64,000 bases of DNA from Syntrophobacter fumaroxidans MPOB. Its GTDB lineage: Bacteria; Desulfobacterota; Syntrophobacteria; Syntrophobacterales; Syntrophobacteraceae. The position numbers were made by a program, and so were the translations under genes. The first letter of the stretch is position 1. Each line of letters starts with the position of its first letter. The notes below the pieces were generated by a model. It worked only from the letters and a program-made list of their open reading frames with translations, had not been told where the DNA came from and did no database searches. The stretch covers positions 3,708,001 to 3,772,000 of the forward strand of contig NC_008554.1 of the NCBI RefSeq assembly GCF_000014965.1, in the 5' to 3' direction. This document shows, piece after piece, positions 53,843 through 64,000 of the stretch.

Positions 53843-55627
53843 ATGGCGGATGATTACCCCAAATTTCCGGACCAGGAAGAGCTGGAAAAGGAGATCGGCG
53901 AGTATCTCTCCAAGAAATACGGCTACCGGATCAAGGTGGTTTCTCCGATGGCAACGGCTCAGCCCAAGGAATCCGCGGACATGGCGAAAAAATCGGGTGG
54001 AGTGGAGAAAATCAGGTTCGATATGAAGCCCGAAGAGCTTGAGGCTTACCTGGACCAGTTCGTGATCCGGCAGGACGAAGCCAAGGCCGTTCTCGCCACC
54101 AAGATCAGCACGCATTACAATCGCATCCGTTTCCAGCGAAGACGATCCCGCTACGGGGTCGAGAATCCCGTCGGCAGGATCAAGAACAACATCCTCCTGA
54201 TCGGCCCCACCGGCGTGGGGAAGACCTATCTGGTCAAGCTCATCGCCCAGAAGATCGGGGTTCCTTTCGTCAAGGGCGACGCCACCAAGTTCAGTGAAAC
54301 GGGCTATGTCGGCGGCGATGTCGAAGACCTGGTCAGAGAATTGGTTGTGGAAGCCGATGACGATATCGAATTGGCCGAATACGGCATCATTTACGTGGAT
54401 GAAGTGGACAAGATCGCCTCCTCCAACCATTACATCGGGCCGGATGTGTCCCGGACCGGGGTGCAGAGGGCGTTGCTCAAGCCGATGGAAGAGACCGATG
54501 TGGACCTCAAGGTCCCGCACGATCCGGTTTCCCAGATACAGGCCATCGAACAGTACCGCAAGACCGGGAAGCGTGAAAAGCGGACCGTAAATACCAGGAA
54601 CATTTTGTTCATCATGAGCGGGGCGTTCAACGGGTTGGCCGCGATCGCGAAGAAACGCATGCAGAAGCAGGGCATCGGTTTCGGGGCGCAGATACAGAGC
54701 AGAGAGGACGATACGAAGTACCTCCGGCACGCCAAGGCCGAAGATCTGATCGAATACGGTTTCGAGAGCGAATTCGTCGGACGGTTGCCCGTTGTCGCGG
54801 TACTCGAACCCCTGGAGGTGGAAGACCTCTATCAGATCCTGAAAAACGTCCGGAACCCGATCATTCAGGGCAAGAAGGAAGATTTTCGCAGTTACGGCAT
54901 CGACATCAAGTTCGAAGACGATGCGCTTCGCCTCCTGGCTGAAAAGGCATTTGAAGAGAAAACGGGCGCGCGCGGACTGGTCAGCGTGATCGAAAAGGTG
55001 CTTCTGTCGTTCGAGAAGCGATTGCCGTCTTCGGGAATCCAGCAACTCGTGGTCGGCAGGCAGGTTGTTCTGACCCCGGAGGAGGAACTGGCCCGCCTGT
55101 TCGAGAATCCCGACGATCCCCGGACCCTGGAAGCCTATGACAGGGCGCTGGAGGAGGAGCGGCTGGCGCTACAGGAGCAGGTGGCCCAACAGAAGAAGAA
55201 ATTCATCGAGAGCTACCCCTGGGTTTTTTCTCCCGACCGGGTCGACCTGGTGTTGGATTATCACCTCAAGACCGGGTTTCCCATCGACGGGATATTCGAC
55301 GAAGTCATCCTGATGCATAACCAGGTTCGGGTCTTCGAGGCGGACTTCTACGAGAAGCACGGCTTCAAGATCAGTTTCGACGAAGAGGCGATCAGCGAGA
55401 TCATCAAGGGGGCGCTGGATCGAGAGACGACTGCCACTGCGATATGTGTGGAAATTTCCAATGATTTCGATTACGGTTTCAAGCTGATTTCGGACAGGAG
55501 CGGGCAAAGGCGGTTTGTCCTGCCAAAGGAAGCGGTCGTCCATCACGGGACGTACCTCGACGAACTGATCAGGGAAAACTATCGTCAGTATCCGCTGAGC
55601 CCCTCCGAAATGAAAACAGAGGTCTAG
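53843..55627 (+). CDS. ClpX-like AAA+ unfoldase with C-terminal extension, no zinc finger
   Basis: The 594-residue ATPase resembles ClpX through residues about 60-410: Walker A GPTGVGKTYL, pore loop GYVG, Walker B YVDEVDK, arginine-finger region EFVGRLPVV. GIGFGA near residue 278 matches the loop by which ClpX docks ClpP. It lacks the N-terminal cysteine zinc domain of ClpX, having instead a charged 55-residue N-terminus. A C-terminal extension of about 170 residues follows. AAGGAT precedes the ATG. Substrates are unknown; it probably works beside a normal ClpX encoded elsewhere. Confidence 0.88.
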   Translation: MADDYPKFPDQEELEKEIGEYLSKKYGYRIKVVSPMATAQPKESADMAKKSGGVEKIRFDMKPEELEAYLDQFVIRQDEAKAVLATKISTHYNRIRFQRRRSRYGVENPVGRIKNNILLIGPTGVGKTYLVKLIAQKIGVPFVKGDATKFSETGYVGGDVEDLVRELVVEADDDIELAEYGIIYVDEVDKIASSNHYIGPDVSRTGVQRALLKPMEETDVDLKVPHDPVSQIQAIEQYRKTGKREKRTVNTRNILFIMSGAFNGLAAIAKKRMQKQGIGFGAQIQSREDDTKYLRHAKAEDLIEYGFESEFVGRLPVVAVLEPLEVEDLYQILKNVRNPIIQGKKEDFRSYGIDIKFEDDALRLLAEKAFEEKTGARGLVSVIEKVLLSFEKRLPSSGIQQLVVGRQVVLTPEEELARLFENPDDPRTLEAYDRALEEERLALQEQVAQQKKKFIESYPWVFSPDRVDLVLDYHLKTGFPIDGIFDEVILMHNQVRVFEADFYEKHGFKISFDEEAISEIIKGALDRETTATAICVEISNDFDYGFKLISDRSGQRRFVLPKEAVVHHGTYLDELIRENYRQYPLSPSEMKTEV

Positions 55628-55764
55628 ACGACGCTCAACTTGCATGTTCCGGCTTGCACGGAGTCGGCGGGAACAGGTCCGGGTTCGTGGTTTCCCGCCG
55701 GGTCCCGGAGGGAACGCGGTTTGAAGGCCCGGACCGGATCAGGATAGACGAGGAAAATCTTATT

Positions 55765-56946
55765 ATGATCGGTATTTCAAAGCTTTACTGTGGAACCGTT
55801 GAGCCCTCCGATGCCCTTCGCTACGGGCGACACAGCGGGCAACTGCCTTCCCACCTGCTGCAATTTTCCATCGACAAGAAACCGGTCGTCGTCTGGAACG
55901 TAACACGGCGCTGCAATCTGCGATGCGTGCACTGTTACGCCCATGCCCGGGACCAGGTTTTTCCCGATGAGATGACCGGCGCCGAGGGGAAAAAGGTCCT
56001 GGATGACCTGGCGCAATTCGGAACGCCCGTGGTGCTCTTTTCGGGCGGGGAGCCGCTGATGCGCCCCGACCTGGTCGAGTTGGCCGCCTATGCGGTCGAA
56101 AAGGGAATGCGGGCGGTGATCTCGACCAACGGGACGCTCATCACTCCCGCGGTCGCCCGCGAGCTCAAGACCGTGGGCCTGTCCTATGTCGGCATCAGCC
56201 TTGACGGCATGGAGCCGGTCAACGACCGTTTCCGCGGTGTGAAGGGGGCTTTTCGGATGGCGCTGGACGGGATAACCGCTTGCCGGGAAGCGGGAATCAA
56301 GGTGGGGTTGCGCTTTACCATGAACCGCCTGAACGCGCGCGAAATTCCGGCTGTGTTCGATCTGCTGGAAGCACGGGACATCCCGCGGGTCTGTTTCTAC
56401 CACCTCGTTTACGCCGGACGCGGCACCAAGCTCATGGAGGAGGACCTCTCCCATGAGGAGACCCGCGCCGCGGTGGACCTCATCATCGACCGGACCAGGG
56501 ACCTGCACGAGCGCGGCAAGCCCAAGGAGGTTCTGACCGTCGACAACCATGCGGACGGCCCCTACCTCTACCTGAGAATGCTGCGTGAAGGATCGACGAG
56601 AGCTTCCGAGGTGCTGGAGTTGCTGCAGATGAACGAAGGCAACAACTCGGGCCGGGGAATCGGGTGCATCAGTTGGGACGGCAGCGTGCACGCCGACCAG
56701 TTCTGGCGCCACTATTCCTTCGGCAATGTGCGGCAGAGGCCTTTCAGCGAAATCTGGACGGACGTCTCCAACCCCCTTATGAATCAGCTCAAGGACAAGA
56801 AGCTCCATGTGAAGGGCCGATGTGCCGAATGCCGTTGGCTCGGGGTCTGCGGGGGGAATTTCCGGGTGCGCTCGGAAGCTGCCACCGGCGATCTGTGGGC
56901 GCCGGACCCCGCCTGCTATCTGACGGAACGGGAGATTGCCGGGTAG
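55765..56946 (+). CDS. ahbC: 12,18-didecarboxysiroheme deacetylase (radical SAM)
   Basis: The 393-residue radical SAM enzyme removes acetate side chains in the siroheme-based route to heme used by sulfate reducers and archaea. The SAM cluster is C50-C54-C57 (CNLRCVHC); FSGGEPL follows; and a C-terminal SPASM-type cluster includes CAECRWLGVCGG. NirJ of heme d1 synthesis is a close relative, but the hemB-ahbD neighbours favour AhbC. GAGGAAAA precedes the ATG. Confidence 0.9.
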   Translation: MIGISKLYCGTVEPSDALRYGRHSGQLPSHLLQFSIDKKPVVVWNVTRRCNLRCVHCYAHARDQVFPDEMTGAEGKKVLDDLAQFGTPVVLFSGGEPLMRPDLVELAAYAVEKGMRAVISTNGTLITPAVARELKTVGLSYVGISLDGMEPVNDRFRGVKGAFRMALDGITACREAGIKVGLRFTMNRLNAREIPAVFDLLEARDIPRVCFYHLVYAGRGTKLMEEDLSHEETRAAVDLIIDRTRDLHERGKPKEVLTVDNHADGPYLYLRMLREGSTRASEVLELLQMNEGNNSGRGIGCISWDGSVHADQFWRHYSFGNVRQRPFSEIWTDVSNPLMNQLKDKKLHVKGRCAECRWLGVCGGNFRVRSEAATGDLWAPDPACYLTEREIAG

Positions 56947-58290
<1,344 letters not shown>

Positions 58291-58606
58291 GCGCTTTCCG
58301 CAAGAAAGCGGTCCGCGCCGGCTGAGATCGATGCGCGGTCGTGCGTTAAACGATGTGTTCCCCGCGTCTTCACGGCACAGCCCGTCTCGGGGGGGGCGGG
58401 CGGGTTCCGGGATGCCGACGGCTCTGAAAGCGCCCGGGTTTTCGCCCGCCCGGGAATGACGATAACGACATGCAAGCTTCGTTGCGGACTTGAGGCCGGA
58501 GGCGGTTTGCGGGAAGGACGGATCAGTCCCGCCCCGGTGTTCGCAAACCGGTGTTGAACCCACCGGCAGGCCGCCGGGGCGCTTTGATTTCAGGAAGAAG
58601 CACTCG
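58291..58606. other. intergenic with hairpin after hemB
   Basis: Just after hemB, CGCTTTC (58292-58298) pairs with GAAAGCG (58304-58310) around a five-base loop; there is no T-run. The rest of these 316 bases shows nothing beyond the ahbD ribosome site. Confidence 0.45.
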
Positions 58607-59740
58607 ATGAACCATCATCAAGCATCCCATCCCGGTTCCCATGCAGGTCGAGGGGCGGCGAACGGGCCGCCGCGGCAAGGCAATCTGCGACTGGTCGCCT
58701 GGGAAGTCACCCGCACCTGCAATCTGGCCTGCGTCCACTGCCGGGCCGCAGCGCTCGACCGTCCTTACGAGAATGAGCTCAAGACCGACGAATGCTTCCG
58801 ACTGCTGGACGATATCGGGACCGTCGCCAGTCCCATCATCATCCTCACGGGAGGCGAACCTCTGCTCCGGCCCGATATCTTTGAGATCGCCGCTTACGGT
58901 AACGCCAAGGGTTTTCGAATGACTATGGCCGTAAACGGAACCCTGCTCACGCCGGAAACGGCAAAACGCATGATCGAGACGGGTATCCAGAGAATAAGCG
59001 TAAGCCTGGACGGTGCCGACGCGAGTTCTCACGACGCTTTTCGCAGAGTCCACGGAGCATTCGACGGAGCGATGCGGGGGATTGCCTACGCCAGGGAAGC
59101 GGGGCTCCCTTTCCAGGTGAATACCACCATCACGCAGCAGAATCTGGATGAATTTCCGGCCATCCACGACCTGACGGTTTCCCTGGGTGCGGCGGCTCAC
59201 CACATTTTCTTGCTCGTTCCGATGGGACGCGGCAAGGATTTGGCCGAACAGGGGATCAGCGCCGAACAGTACGAGAAAACCCTGCACTGGTTTTACGAAC
59301 GGAGGGACAAGGTGCCGTTGCAGTTGAAGGCGACCTGCGCTCCCCACTACTACCGGATCCTGAGGCAGCGGGCGAAGGCCGACGGCAGGGAGGTGACCTT
59401 CCGGACGTTCGGCCTGGACGCGATGACGCGCGGATGCCTCGGAGGAACCGGGTTCTCGTTCATTTCCCACATCGGCCAGGTGCAGCCCTGCGGGTACCTG
59501 GAAGTCGACTGCGGCAACATCCGCGAGCGGTCGTTCCGCGAAATCTGGGAGAATTCGCCCGTGTTCCGGGACCTGAGGGATTTCAAACAATACCGCGGCA
59601 AGTGCGGGCGGTGTGAATACGTCCGGGTGTGCGGCGGCTGCCGGGCGAGAGCCTATGAAAGCACGGGGGACTACCTCGCGGAGGAACCCCTGTGTCTTTA
59701 TCAACCTCGGTCTGATGCGGCTTCGGAGGAACAGCCATGA
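58607..59740 (+). CDS. ahbD: Fe-coproporphyrin III decarboxylase, heme-forming radical SAM enzyme
   Basis: The 377-residue enzyme performs the last step of the siroheme-dependent pathway, turning two propionates into vinyl groups to give heme b. The SAM cluster is C38-C42-C45 (CNLACVHC); LTGGEPLL follows; and a C-terminal auxiliary cluster lies in CGRCEYVRVCGGCRAR. AGGAAGAAG precedes the ATG. Its stop overlaps the start of the rhodanese gene. Confidence 0.92.
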   Translation: MNHHQASHPGSHAGRGAANGPPRQGNLRLVAWEVTRTCNLACVHCRAAALDRPYENELKTDECFRLLDDIGTVASPIIILTGGEPLLRPDIFEIAAYGNAKGFRMTMAVNGTLLTPETAKRMIETGIQRISVSLDGADASSHDAFRRVHGAFDGAMRGIAYAREAGLPFQVNTTITQQNLDEFPAIHDLTVSLGAAAHHIFLLVPMGRGKDLAEQGISAEQYEKTLHWFYERRDKVPLQLKATCAPHYYRILRQRAKADGREVTFRTFGLDAMTRGCLGGTGFSFISHIGQVQPCGYLEVDCGNIRERSFREIWENSPVFRDLRDFKQYRGKCGRCEYVRVCGGCRARAYESTGDYLAEEPLCLYQPRSDAASEEQP

Positions 59741-60270
59741 TAGAGGCATTTGCGGCGGCTCAAGGGTACGACGGGGCTGCACCCGGCCGGAAGCTGCTGA
59801 CCGGCGTTTGGCAAGGTGCCCTGGTGGTTGTGTTCGGAGTGCTGCTCGGCCTGACGGTCAATCACTTTCGACTGGCCGGCTTGCCGCTCGTGGCGGAATG
59901 GTCGATGGAGAAGCAGGTCGCCTCCATCCCGACTCAAGAGAACCCCGTCGTTGACCTGGAGGAAGCGACGGCGTTGTACATGACCCGGGGTGCGGTGTTC
60001 ATCGACGCCCGCGAGGCCAAATTCTACCGGATGGGTCATGTCGAAGGCGCCAGAAATCTGCCATGGGAGGATTTCGAGAACCGTTTTCCGCAAATCATGG
60101 CGGACATTCCTCCGGATACCCTTCTGATCACCTACTGCGATGGGGAAGCGTGCACCCTGAGCAAAGATTTGGCCGTGGCCCTCGTGGGCAAAGGCTACCC
60201 CCACGTGCGGGTGCTCTTGAACGGCTGGTCCGTCTGGCAGGCGGCGAACCTGCCCGTCGAGAGAGAATGA
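59737..60270 (+). CDS. membrane-anchored rhodanese-like protein
   Basis: The 177-residue product has one membrane helix (about residues 22-44) and then a rhodanese domain with AVFIDAREAKFYRMGHVEGA and the active-site cysteine C134 in TYCDGEAC. Rhodaneses carry persulfide sulfur; the domain probably lies outside the cytoplasm, though topology is inferred. Its ATG overlaps the ahbD stop, so it is translationally coupled to heme synthesis, for reasons not evident. Confidence 0.85.
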   Translation: MIEAFAAAQGYDGAAPGRKLLTGVWQGALVVVFGVLLGLTVNHFRLAGLPLVAEWSMEKQVASIPTQENPVVDLEEATALYMTRGAVFIDAREAKFYRMGHVEGARNLPWEDFENRFPQIMADIPPDTLLITYCDGEACTLSKDLAVALVGKGYPHVRVLLNGWSVWQAANLPVERE

Positions 60271-60401
60271 TACCGCGCTGAAAACAGCCCGCTCCCGCCT
60301 CCGTCGACGGCCACCGGTCTCGATCGCGCGATTTTCATGGCACGGGGAAAACTCGATCCTCATCCGAGCGGCGCCGGCCCGTACGCAGCGCCGGCCGCCT
60401 G

Positions 60402-61505
60402 CTACTGCCCGGCAGACGGCTGCGGTGGAACCTGGGGCTTTGGGGTTTGGACGCGGGCGGTCCCGTCCACGGTGTTGAAGACGTGGACCTGGATTTCCTG
60501 TTTCTCCTGGGGCGCCGCATCGGTCTCGATCACCAGGGAGGTCTGCTGCCTCGTTCCGGTTGGAACGCTGCCCAGCCTGGCGGCGATCTCAAGCGTGTAG
60601 CCGTGTTCGTTGTCAGCCATCGGCGCCTGGCTGACGGTGATCAGCCGTTCATCGTAGATCAACTTGGTGATATGGAAGGGTTTGGCGCGATTGCTCGCCA
60701 CCGCCACCTTCCCGGTGCGTTCAGGCTGCTGTGCGGCCAGTTTTCCGATCAGGATGGTCTGCGGCTTCACAGTGACTTCTCCTTCGATCAGTCCGCTCAC
60801 GCGCACCACCACTTCGGGTTTCTGTGGCAAGTCCGTCAGACACTTGATGAACCCGTTGTAATTGCCCTGCCTGAGCTTGTTCGCCACCTTGACCTTATAG
60901 AACTTTCCATCCTCGATGTTTTCCAGCGTATAGTCGATCTTGCCTTCCAGGTTCGTCTCGACCTTGGTGATGTGAAACGGCTGCCCCTGGCTCACCAGCT
61001 CGAAAACGTGTTCGGACACCTGGTCCGCCATTCCCCGGAAGGTGACGGCGGTGTTCGGGCGGACCTCGATCAGGGTCTTTACCACGCCCTGAACGCTCAC
61101 AGCCAGGCGAGGATTCTGTTCGTCGCTGCTGTATATGGCCGCGCTCTTCTTGATCTCGCCCTGGAATCCCTTCAAGCTCACTCTCAGTCGTACCTTGCCC
61201 TCGCCGCCGGGAGGGATGACCCTGTCAAAATGGGCCACCGCGCAGCCTCAACCAGGGCGCACCTGGTCGATCAGGAGCTCGGCTTTGCCGGTGTTTTTCA
61301 CGACGAAATCGTGCTCCACTTCCACTCCCTCGAAGGCTTCCCCGAAATCGAAGGTGGTTTCGGGGATTTCAATGGCCGGCGCGGCACGAGCGGTCGGCTT
61401 GGAGGTCCCCTTGGCCGGTCTTGGCGCGGAGGCGGCACCCTGGGCGGAACCTGCCCAGCAGCAAAAAATGAGCAGCAGAAAAAGAACTTTCATACCACGA
61501 AGCAT
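60402..61505 (-). CDS. exported DUF1573 protein with probable selenocysteine (in-frame TGA)
   Basis: Two open frames in the same phase, 61505 down to 61251 and 61247 down to 60402, are split only by a TGA at 61248-61250. Read through, they give a 367-residue protein: signal peptide, a DUF1573 domain (TTFDFGEAFEGVEVEHDF), and about 200 more residues of beta-rich repeats. The TGA falls at residue 86, where DUF1573 proteins have the first Cys of a CGC motif (VRPG-U-GCAVAHFDRV). A SECIS-like hairpin follows directly. The ATG at 61505 has AGAGGAAA upstream. A nonsense mutation is the alternative, but 282 codons of intact domain after the TGA argue against it. Confidence 0.82.
61214..61250 (-). promoter_or_regulatory. 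SECIS-like hairpin directly after the in-frame TGA
   Basis: On the minus strand, eight bases after the TGA, GGTGGCCC (61239-61232) pairs with GGGTCATCC (61222-61214) over 8 bp with one bulged U and one G-U pair, closing a nine-base loop. The loop begins 16 bases after the TGA, within the range known for bacterial selenocysteine insertion elements. The loop lacks the usual G in its first two positions, so the fit is partial. Confidence 0.5.
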
Positions 61506-61746
61506 TCTCGAGTTTCCTCTCTTTCGATTCTCACGCGAGTCTTGTCGACACAGCCCGATCGAGCTTCCGAGCAGTTTGTTCCGATCCAAGTGTTCTCCAA
61601 ATCGGCGGGCGAATGGGAATCCGCTCAGGGCGTCTCCCGTATGTTCTTATAATGGTGCAGTTTTGCATAGCTCTTCCCCCGGCAAAGGTCAAGACCAAAA
61701 GCGGCTCGGACGGGCACTCTCGCCCCACGATACCTCCACGGTGCGT

Positions 61747-63039
61747 TCAATCCCTTCCTCCAACCCGGCGCGAGGGGACGATCATCAATTCGCTCGAAGG
61801 AACCACGGCGACGTTCTCCTCCTTAAAACGGTCCACCCCTTCGATGAGTGCCTTCAAGGTCACCTCGTGTGGATGGCCGATGGCCAGAGCGGTTCCTTCG
61901 ATCTTCGCCTTCCTGATGAGCTGATCGACCTGGGACTGCACGGCCTCATCCGTCAGGGTGTGGTCGAGAAAAATGTCGCGTTTTCTGGCCGGGATGCCGT
62001 ACTCCCGGGCCAGCGCGAAACCGACGCTGTCTCCGGTGGTGGCGCTGTCCAGAAAGAAGAGCTTCCTGTGCCGGAGCTCCGACATGACGACTCTCATGGA
62101 AGGGGTGTTCTCGGTGAACTTGGAGCCCATGTGATTGTTCACTCCGATAAAATAAGGAGTGGAATCGAGGGCGGCGAGAAGAGTGCGCCGGAGCCTGCCC
62201 CTGGACATGGAGGTGAGAAGTGCCCCCGATCCGGGATCCATCTTGGGATATCCCTGTGGCTCCATGGGGAGGTGGAGCAGCACTTCGCGGTGGTGCGCAT
62301 GTGCCAGTTCAGCGATTTCGGCGGTGTGGCGCTGATTTGGCAGGATCGCAAACGAGAGCGGCAAGGGGATGCTCAGGAACTTCTTTGCGACTTCCAGGTT
62401 CTGACCGAAATCATCGATGACGATGGCCACCTTCGCCACGGGGGCGGGTACAGGCGAAGGCGGGGGAGGCGCCGTGCCGGGGGGAACACCCGGTCTGAGC
62501 GCCGAAAGCGTTATCGAATCAGGTTTGCGAGCCGGCTCCTTCGGTTGGTCGATGGGGATGTCTCGACTGTGAAACGGGGGCGGAGGCTCGATGAGCGGTT
62601 TTCCCGCCGGCGCGGTCGTCCTGGCGGGCTCTCGCGTTCCAGGCTCCTTCCCGCCCGGTTCTCCGCCTTTCGGAGAAGGCGTTCGACTGCCGGCGACGGG
62701 GCCGGCTTCCGGCTGTTTGGCGGGCGGATCGGCCATTCGAGGTTTCGGGACGGAGGATTGCCCCGTGGAGGTTGCCTTGTTTGCGGCCGGCTTCGGAGGC
62801 GGTTTTTCGGTCCCGCCGTTCCAGTAGAGCAGGGACGCAAGAGCCAGAACGGCCAGAAACCAGACGGTCAGCAGCGGGAGAAAACGGGACCGCGGCATAC
62901 CCGCGGAGAATGACTTTCCCCGGGTGGCTTTCCCGGCGCTCCTCAGGGTTTTCCGGGGCGAGCGCCCTCCACCTTTGCGCGAGGATACACCACGCCCTTT
63001 AGAGGCTCCTCTTCGAGCCGGTCCCGACCTTGACGGCAT
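61747..63039 (-). CDS. divergent polysaccharide deacetylase family protein
   Basis: The 430-residue product has a very basic N-terminus, one membrane helix near residues 54-71, and a long proline-rich linker. A C-terminal domain of the divergent polysaccharide deacetylase family (YibQ-like) follows: VAIVIDDFGQ, LPMEPQGYPKMDPG, NNHMGSKFTE, AIGHPHEVT. The aspartates and histidines of the sugar deacetylase fold are visible, but the substrate is unknown. It lies 24 bases after a CtpA-type protease on the same strand, a pairing common in Proteobacteria near envelope functions. Confidence 0.88.
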   Translation of the reverse strand: MPSRSGPARRGASKGRGVSSRKGGGRSPRKTLRSAGKATRGKSFSAGMPRSRFLPLLTVWFLAVLALASLLYWNGGTEKPPPKPAANKATSTGQSSVPKPRMADPPAKQPEAGPVAGSRTPSPKGGEPGGKEPGTREPARTTAPAGKPLIEPPPPFHSRDIPIDQPKEPARKPDSITLSALRPGVPPGTAPPPPSPVPAPVAKVAIVIDDFGQNLEVAKKFLSIPLPLSFAILPNQRHTAEIAELAHAHHREVLLHLPMEPQGYPKMDPGSGALLTSMSRGRLRRTLLAALDSTPYFIGVNNHMGSKFTENTPSMRVVMSELRHRKLFFLDSATTGDSVGFALAREYGIPARKRDIFLDHTLTDEAVQSQVDQLIRKAKIEGTALAIGHPHEVTLKALIEGVDRFKEENVAVVPSSELMIVPSRRVGGRD

Positions 63040-63063
63040 GTGGATGTTTCAGCCCTGTTCGGA

Positions 63064-64000
63064 TTAATTGAACTGCATCTGGGCCATGATTTTGTAACTT
63101 TTCAGAAGATCCAGCGCCCTTCTGAGCTGGTTGTCCTGATCGATCAGCTTGGAATCCATGGGAATGCTTTCCGGCTTGACGCCGCCGGAATCGGGTTTCT
63201 GATTCTCCATGTGCCGCGGCAGATCCTTTTCCCGAATGCGGCGCAACTCGTCGCCGACCGGCTCTTCCCCCTTTTGCGGGGTCTCGCGCTTGACCACGAT
63301 GTCAGGCTCGATCCCCTTGGCCTGAATGGATCTGCCCGATGGCGTGTAGTACAGCGAGGTGGTCAGGCGAAGCGCCGAGCCGTCGTTGAGAGGGATGACC
63401 GTCTGAACGGAACCCTTCCCGAACGTGGGTTCACCGAGAATGATGGCACGTTTGTGGTCCTGAAGCGCCCCGGCCACAATTTCCGACGCGCTGGCGCTCC
63501 CCGAATTCACCAGAACGACCATCGGGTAGCCGTGCGCCTTGGTTCCCTTGTGCGCCTCAAAGCGCATCTTCTGACTCTCCAGGCGCCCGCCCGTGTATAC
63601 GATAAGGCCTTCATCGATGAATTCGTCGCTCACCTCGACCGCCTGATCCAGGAGTCCTCCCGGGTCGTTGCGCAGATCGAGCACGAGGCCCTGAAGCGGG
63701 TGGTTGTCATTTTCCAGGTGTTCCAGAGCCTTGCGCAGATCATTGGCTGTCCCGCTTTGGAAACTCGTGATCCTCACATAGCCGTAACCCGATTCCAGCG
63801 TCCGGTACTTCACGCTCTGTATTGCAATGATGTCCCGGGTGAGCTCGAATTCGAGAGGCTTCTTTTCGCCTTTGCGGATAATGGTCAGCCTGACCTTGGT
63901 TCCCTTGGGACCCCGCATTTTCTGCACGGCGTCCATGAGGGACATGTCCTGGGTCGGCTGGTCGTCGATCTTGACAATCTGGTCATTGGCCAGTACCCCC
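63064..64000 (-). CDS. ctpA: carboxy-terminal processing protease, S41 family (5' part missing)
   Basis: The gene enters from beyond the right window edge; 312 C-terminal codons are visible. They begin within the PDZ domain (DQIVKIDDQPTQDMSLMDAVQ), then the S41 protease core: GLVLDLRNDPGGLLDQAVEV, the catalytic serine in LVNSGSASASEI and the lysine in EPTFGKGSVQTV. The C-terminus is an amphipathic helical tail. Such periplasmic proteases trim envelope proteins or murein enzymes. An internal ATG at 63945 is not the true start. Confidence 0.95.
   Translation of the reverse strand, partial: GVLANDQIVKIDDQPTQDMSLMDAVQKMRGPKGTKVRLTIIRKGEKKPLEFELTRDIIAIQSVKYRTLESGYGYVRITSFQSGTANDLRKALEHLENDNHPLQGLVLDLRNDPGGLLDQAVEVSDEFIDEGLIVYTGGRLESQKMRFEAHKGTKAHGYPMVVLVNSGSASASEIVAGALQDHKRAIILGEPTFGKGSVQTVIPLNDGSALRLTTSLYYTPSGRSIQAKGIEPDIVVKRETPQKGEEPVGDELRRIREKDLPRHMENQKPDSGGVKPESIPMDSKLIDQDNQLRRALDLLKSYKIMAQMQFN

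Noticed and set aside
61248-61250. TGA in the DUF1573 gene as a simple nonsense mutation or frameshift
   Set aside because: Phase is kept on both sides, the downstream domain is intact, and the TGA replaces precisely the conserved redox cysteine.

Overview
The window is GC-rich, densely coded DNA from an anaerobic or microaerotolerant bacterium, most likely a Desulfobacterota member close to Syntrophobacter. The clues are the sulfate-reducer-type alternative heme genes (ahbC-hemB-ahbD), a heterodisulfide-reductase-like HdrA with an MvhD-type partner, a membrane proton-pumping pyrophosphatase, and a probable selenoprotein. The genus is an inference from gene content; no rRNA or tRNA gene was recognised.

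Layout. Positions 1-7906 hold a block with a secreted LRR metalloprotease, cydB, cydA, murI and an M28 peptidase. The same block recurs in the same orientation at 44753-52657, with one single-base indel seen. Between the copies lie: a minus-strand hdrA/mvhD pair (8411-12441); a hydrolase, a CheY-like regulator and an RDD membrane protein (13424-15923); two small hypothetical genes and an HD-domain phosphohydrolase (16500-17923); a long plus-strand amino-acid and phospholipid run (18173-31349: ilvN-ilvB, ilvB-ilvN-ilvC, psd-pssA, leuC-leuD-leuB, asd, rsmD, coaD); a lytic transglycosylase; a dynamin-like GTPase behind an attenuator-like leader; hppA; and a translation/RNA cluster (ffh, rpsP, khpA, rimM, trmD, an RNA methyltransferase, rplS, rnhB, yraN, rsmI; 37268-43484). 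A gene-poor stretch with REP-like repeats (43485-44752) precedes the second copy of the block.

After the second copy come an MgtC-family membrane protein, a ClpX-like AAA+ ATPase without the usual zinc finger, the alternative heme cluster with a membrane rhodanese, a DUF1573 gene read through an in-frame TGA at the conserved cysteine, a divergent polysaccharide deacetylase and the 3' part of a CtpA-type protease that runs off the window.

How it fits together. Two acetolactate synthases, IlvC, LeuCDB and Asd supply branched-chain and aspartate-family amino acids; IlvD and LeuA are not in this window. Psd/PssA make phosphatidylethanolamine. HemB and AhbC/AhbD serve heme synthesis, and heme is needed by the bd oxidase encoded twice here. 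The most notable points are the near-identical 7.9-kb duplication, the probable selenocysteine in a DUF1573 protein, and the terminator/antiterminator arrangement before the dynamin-like gene.
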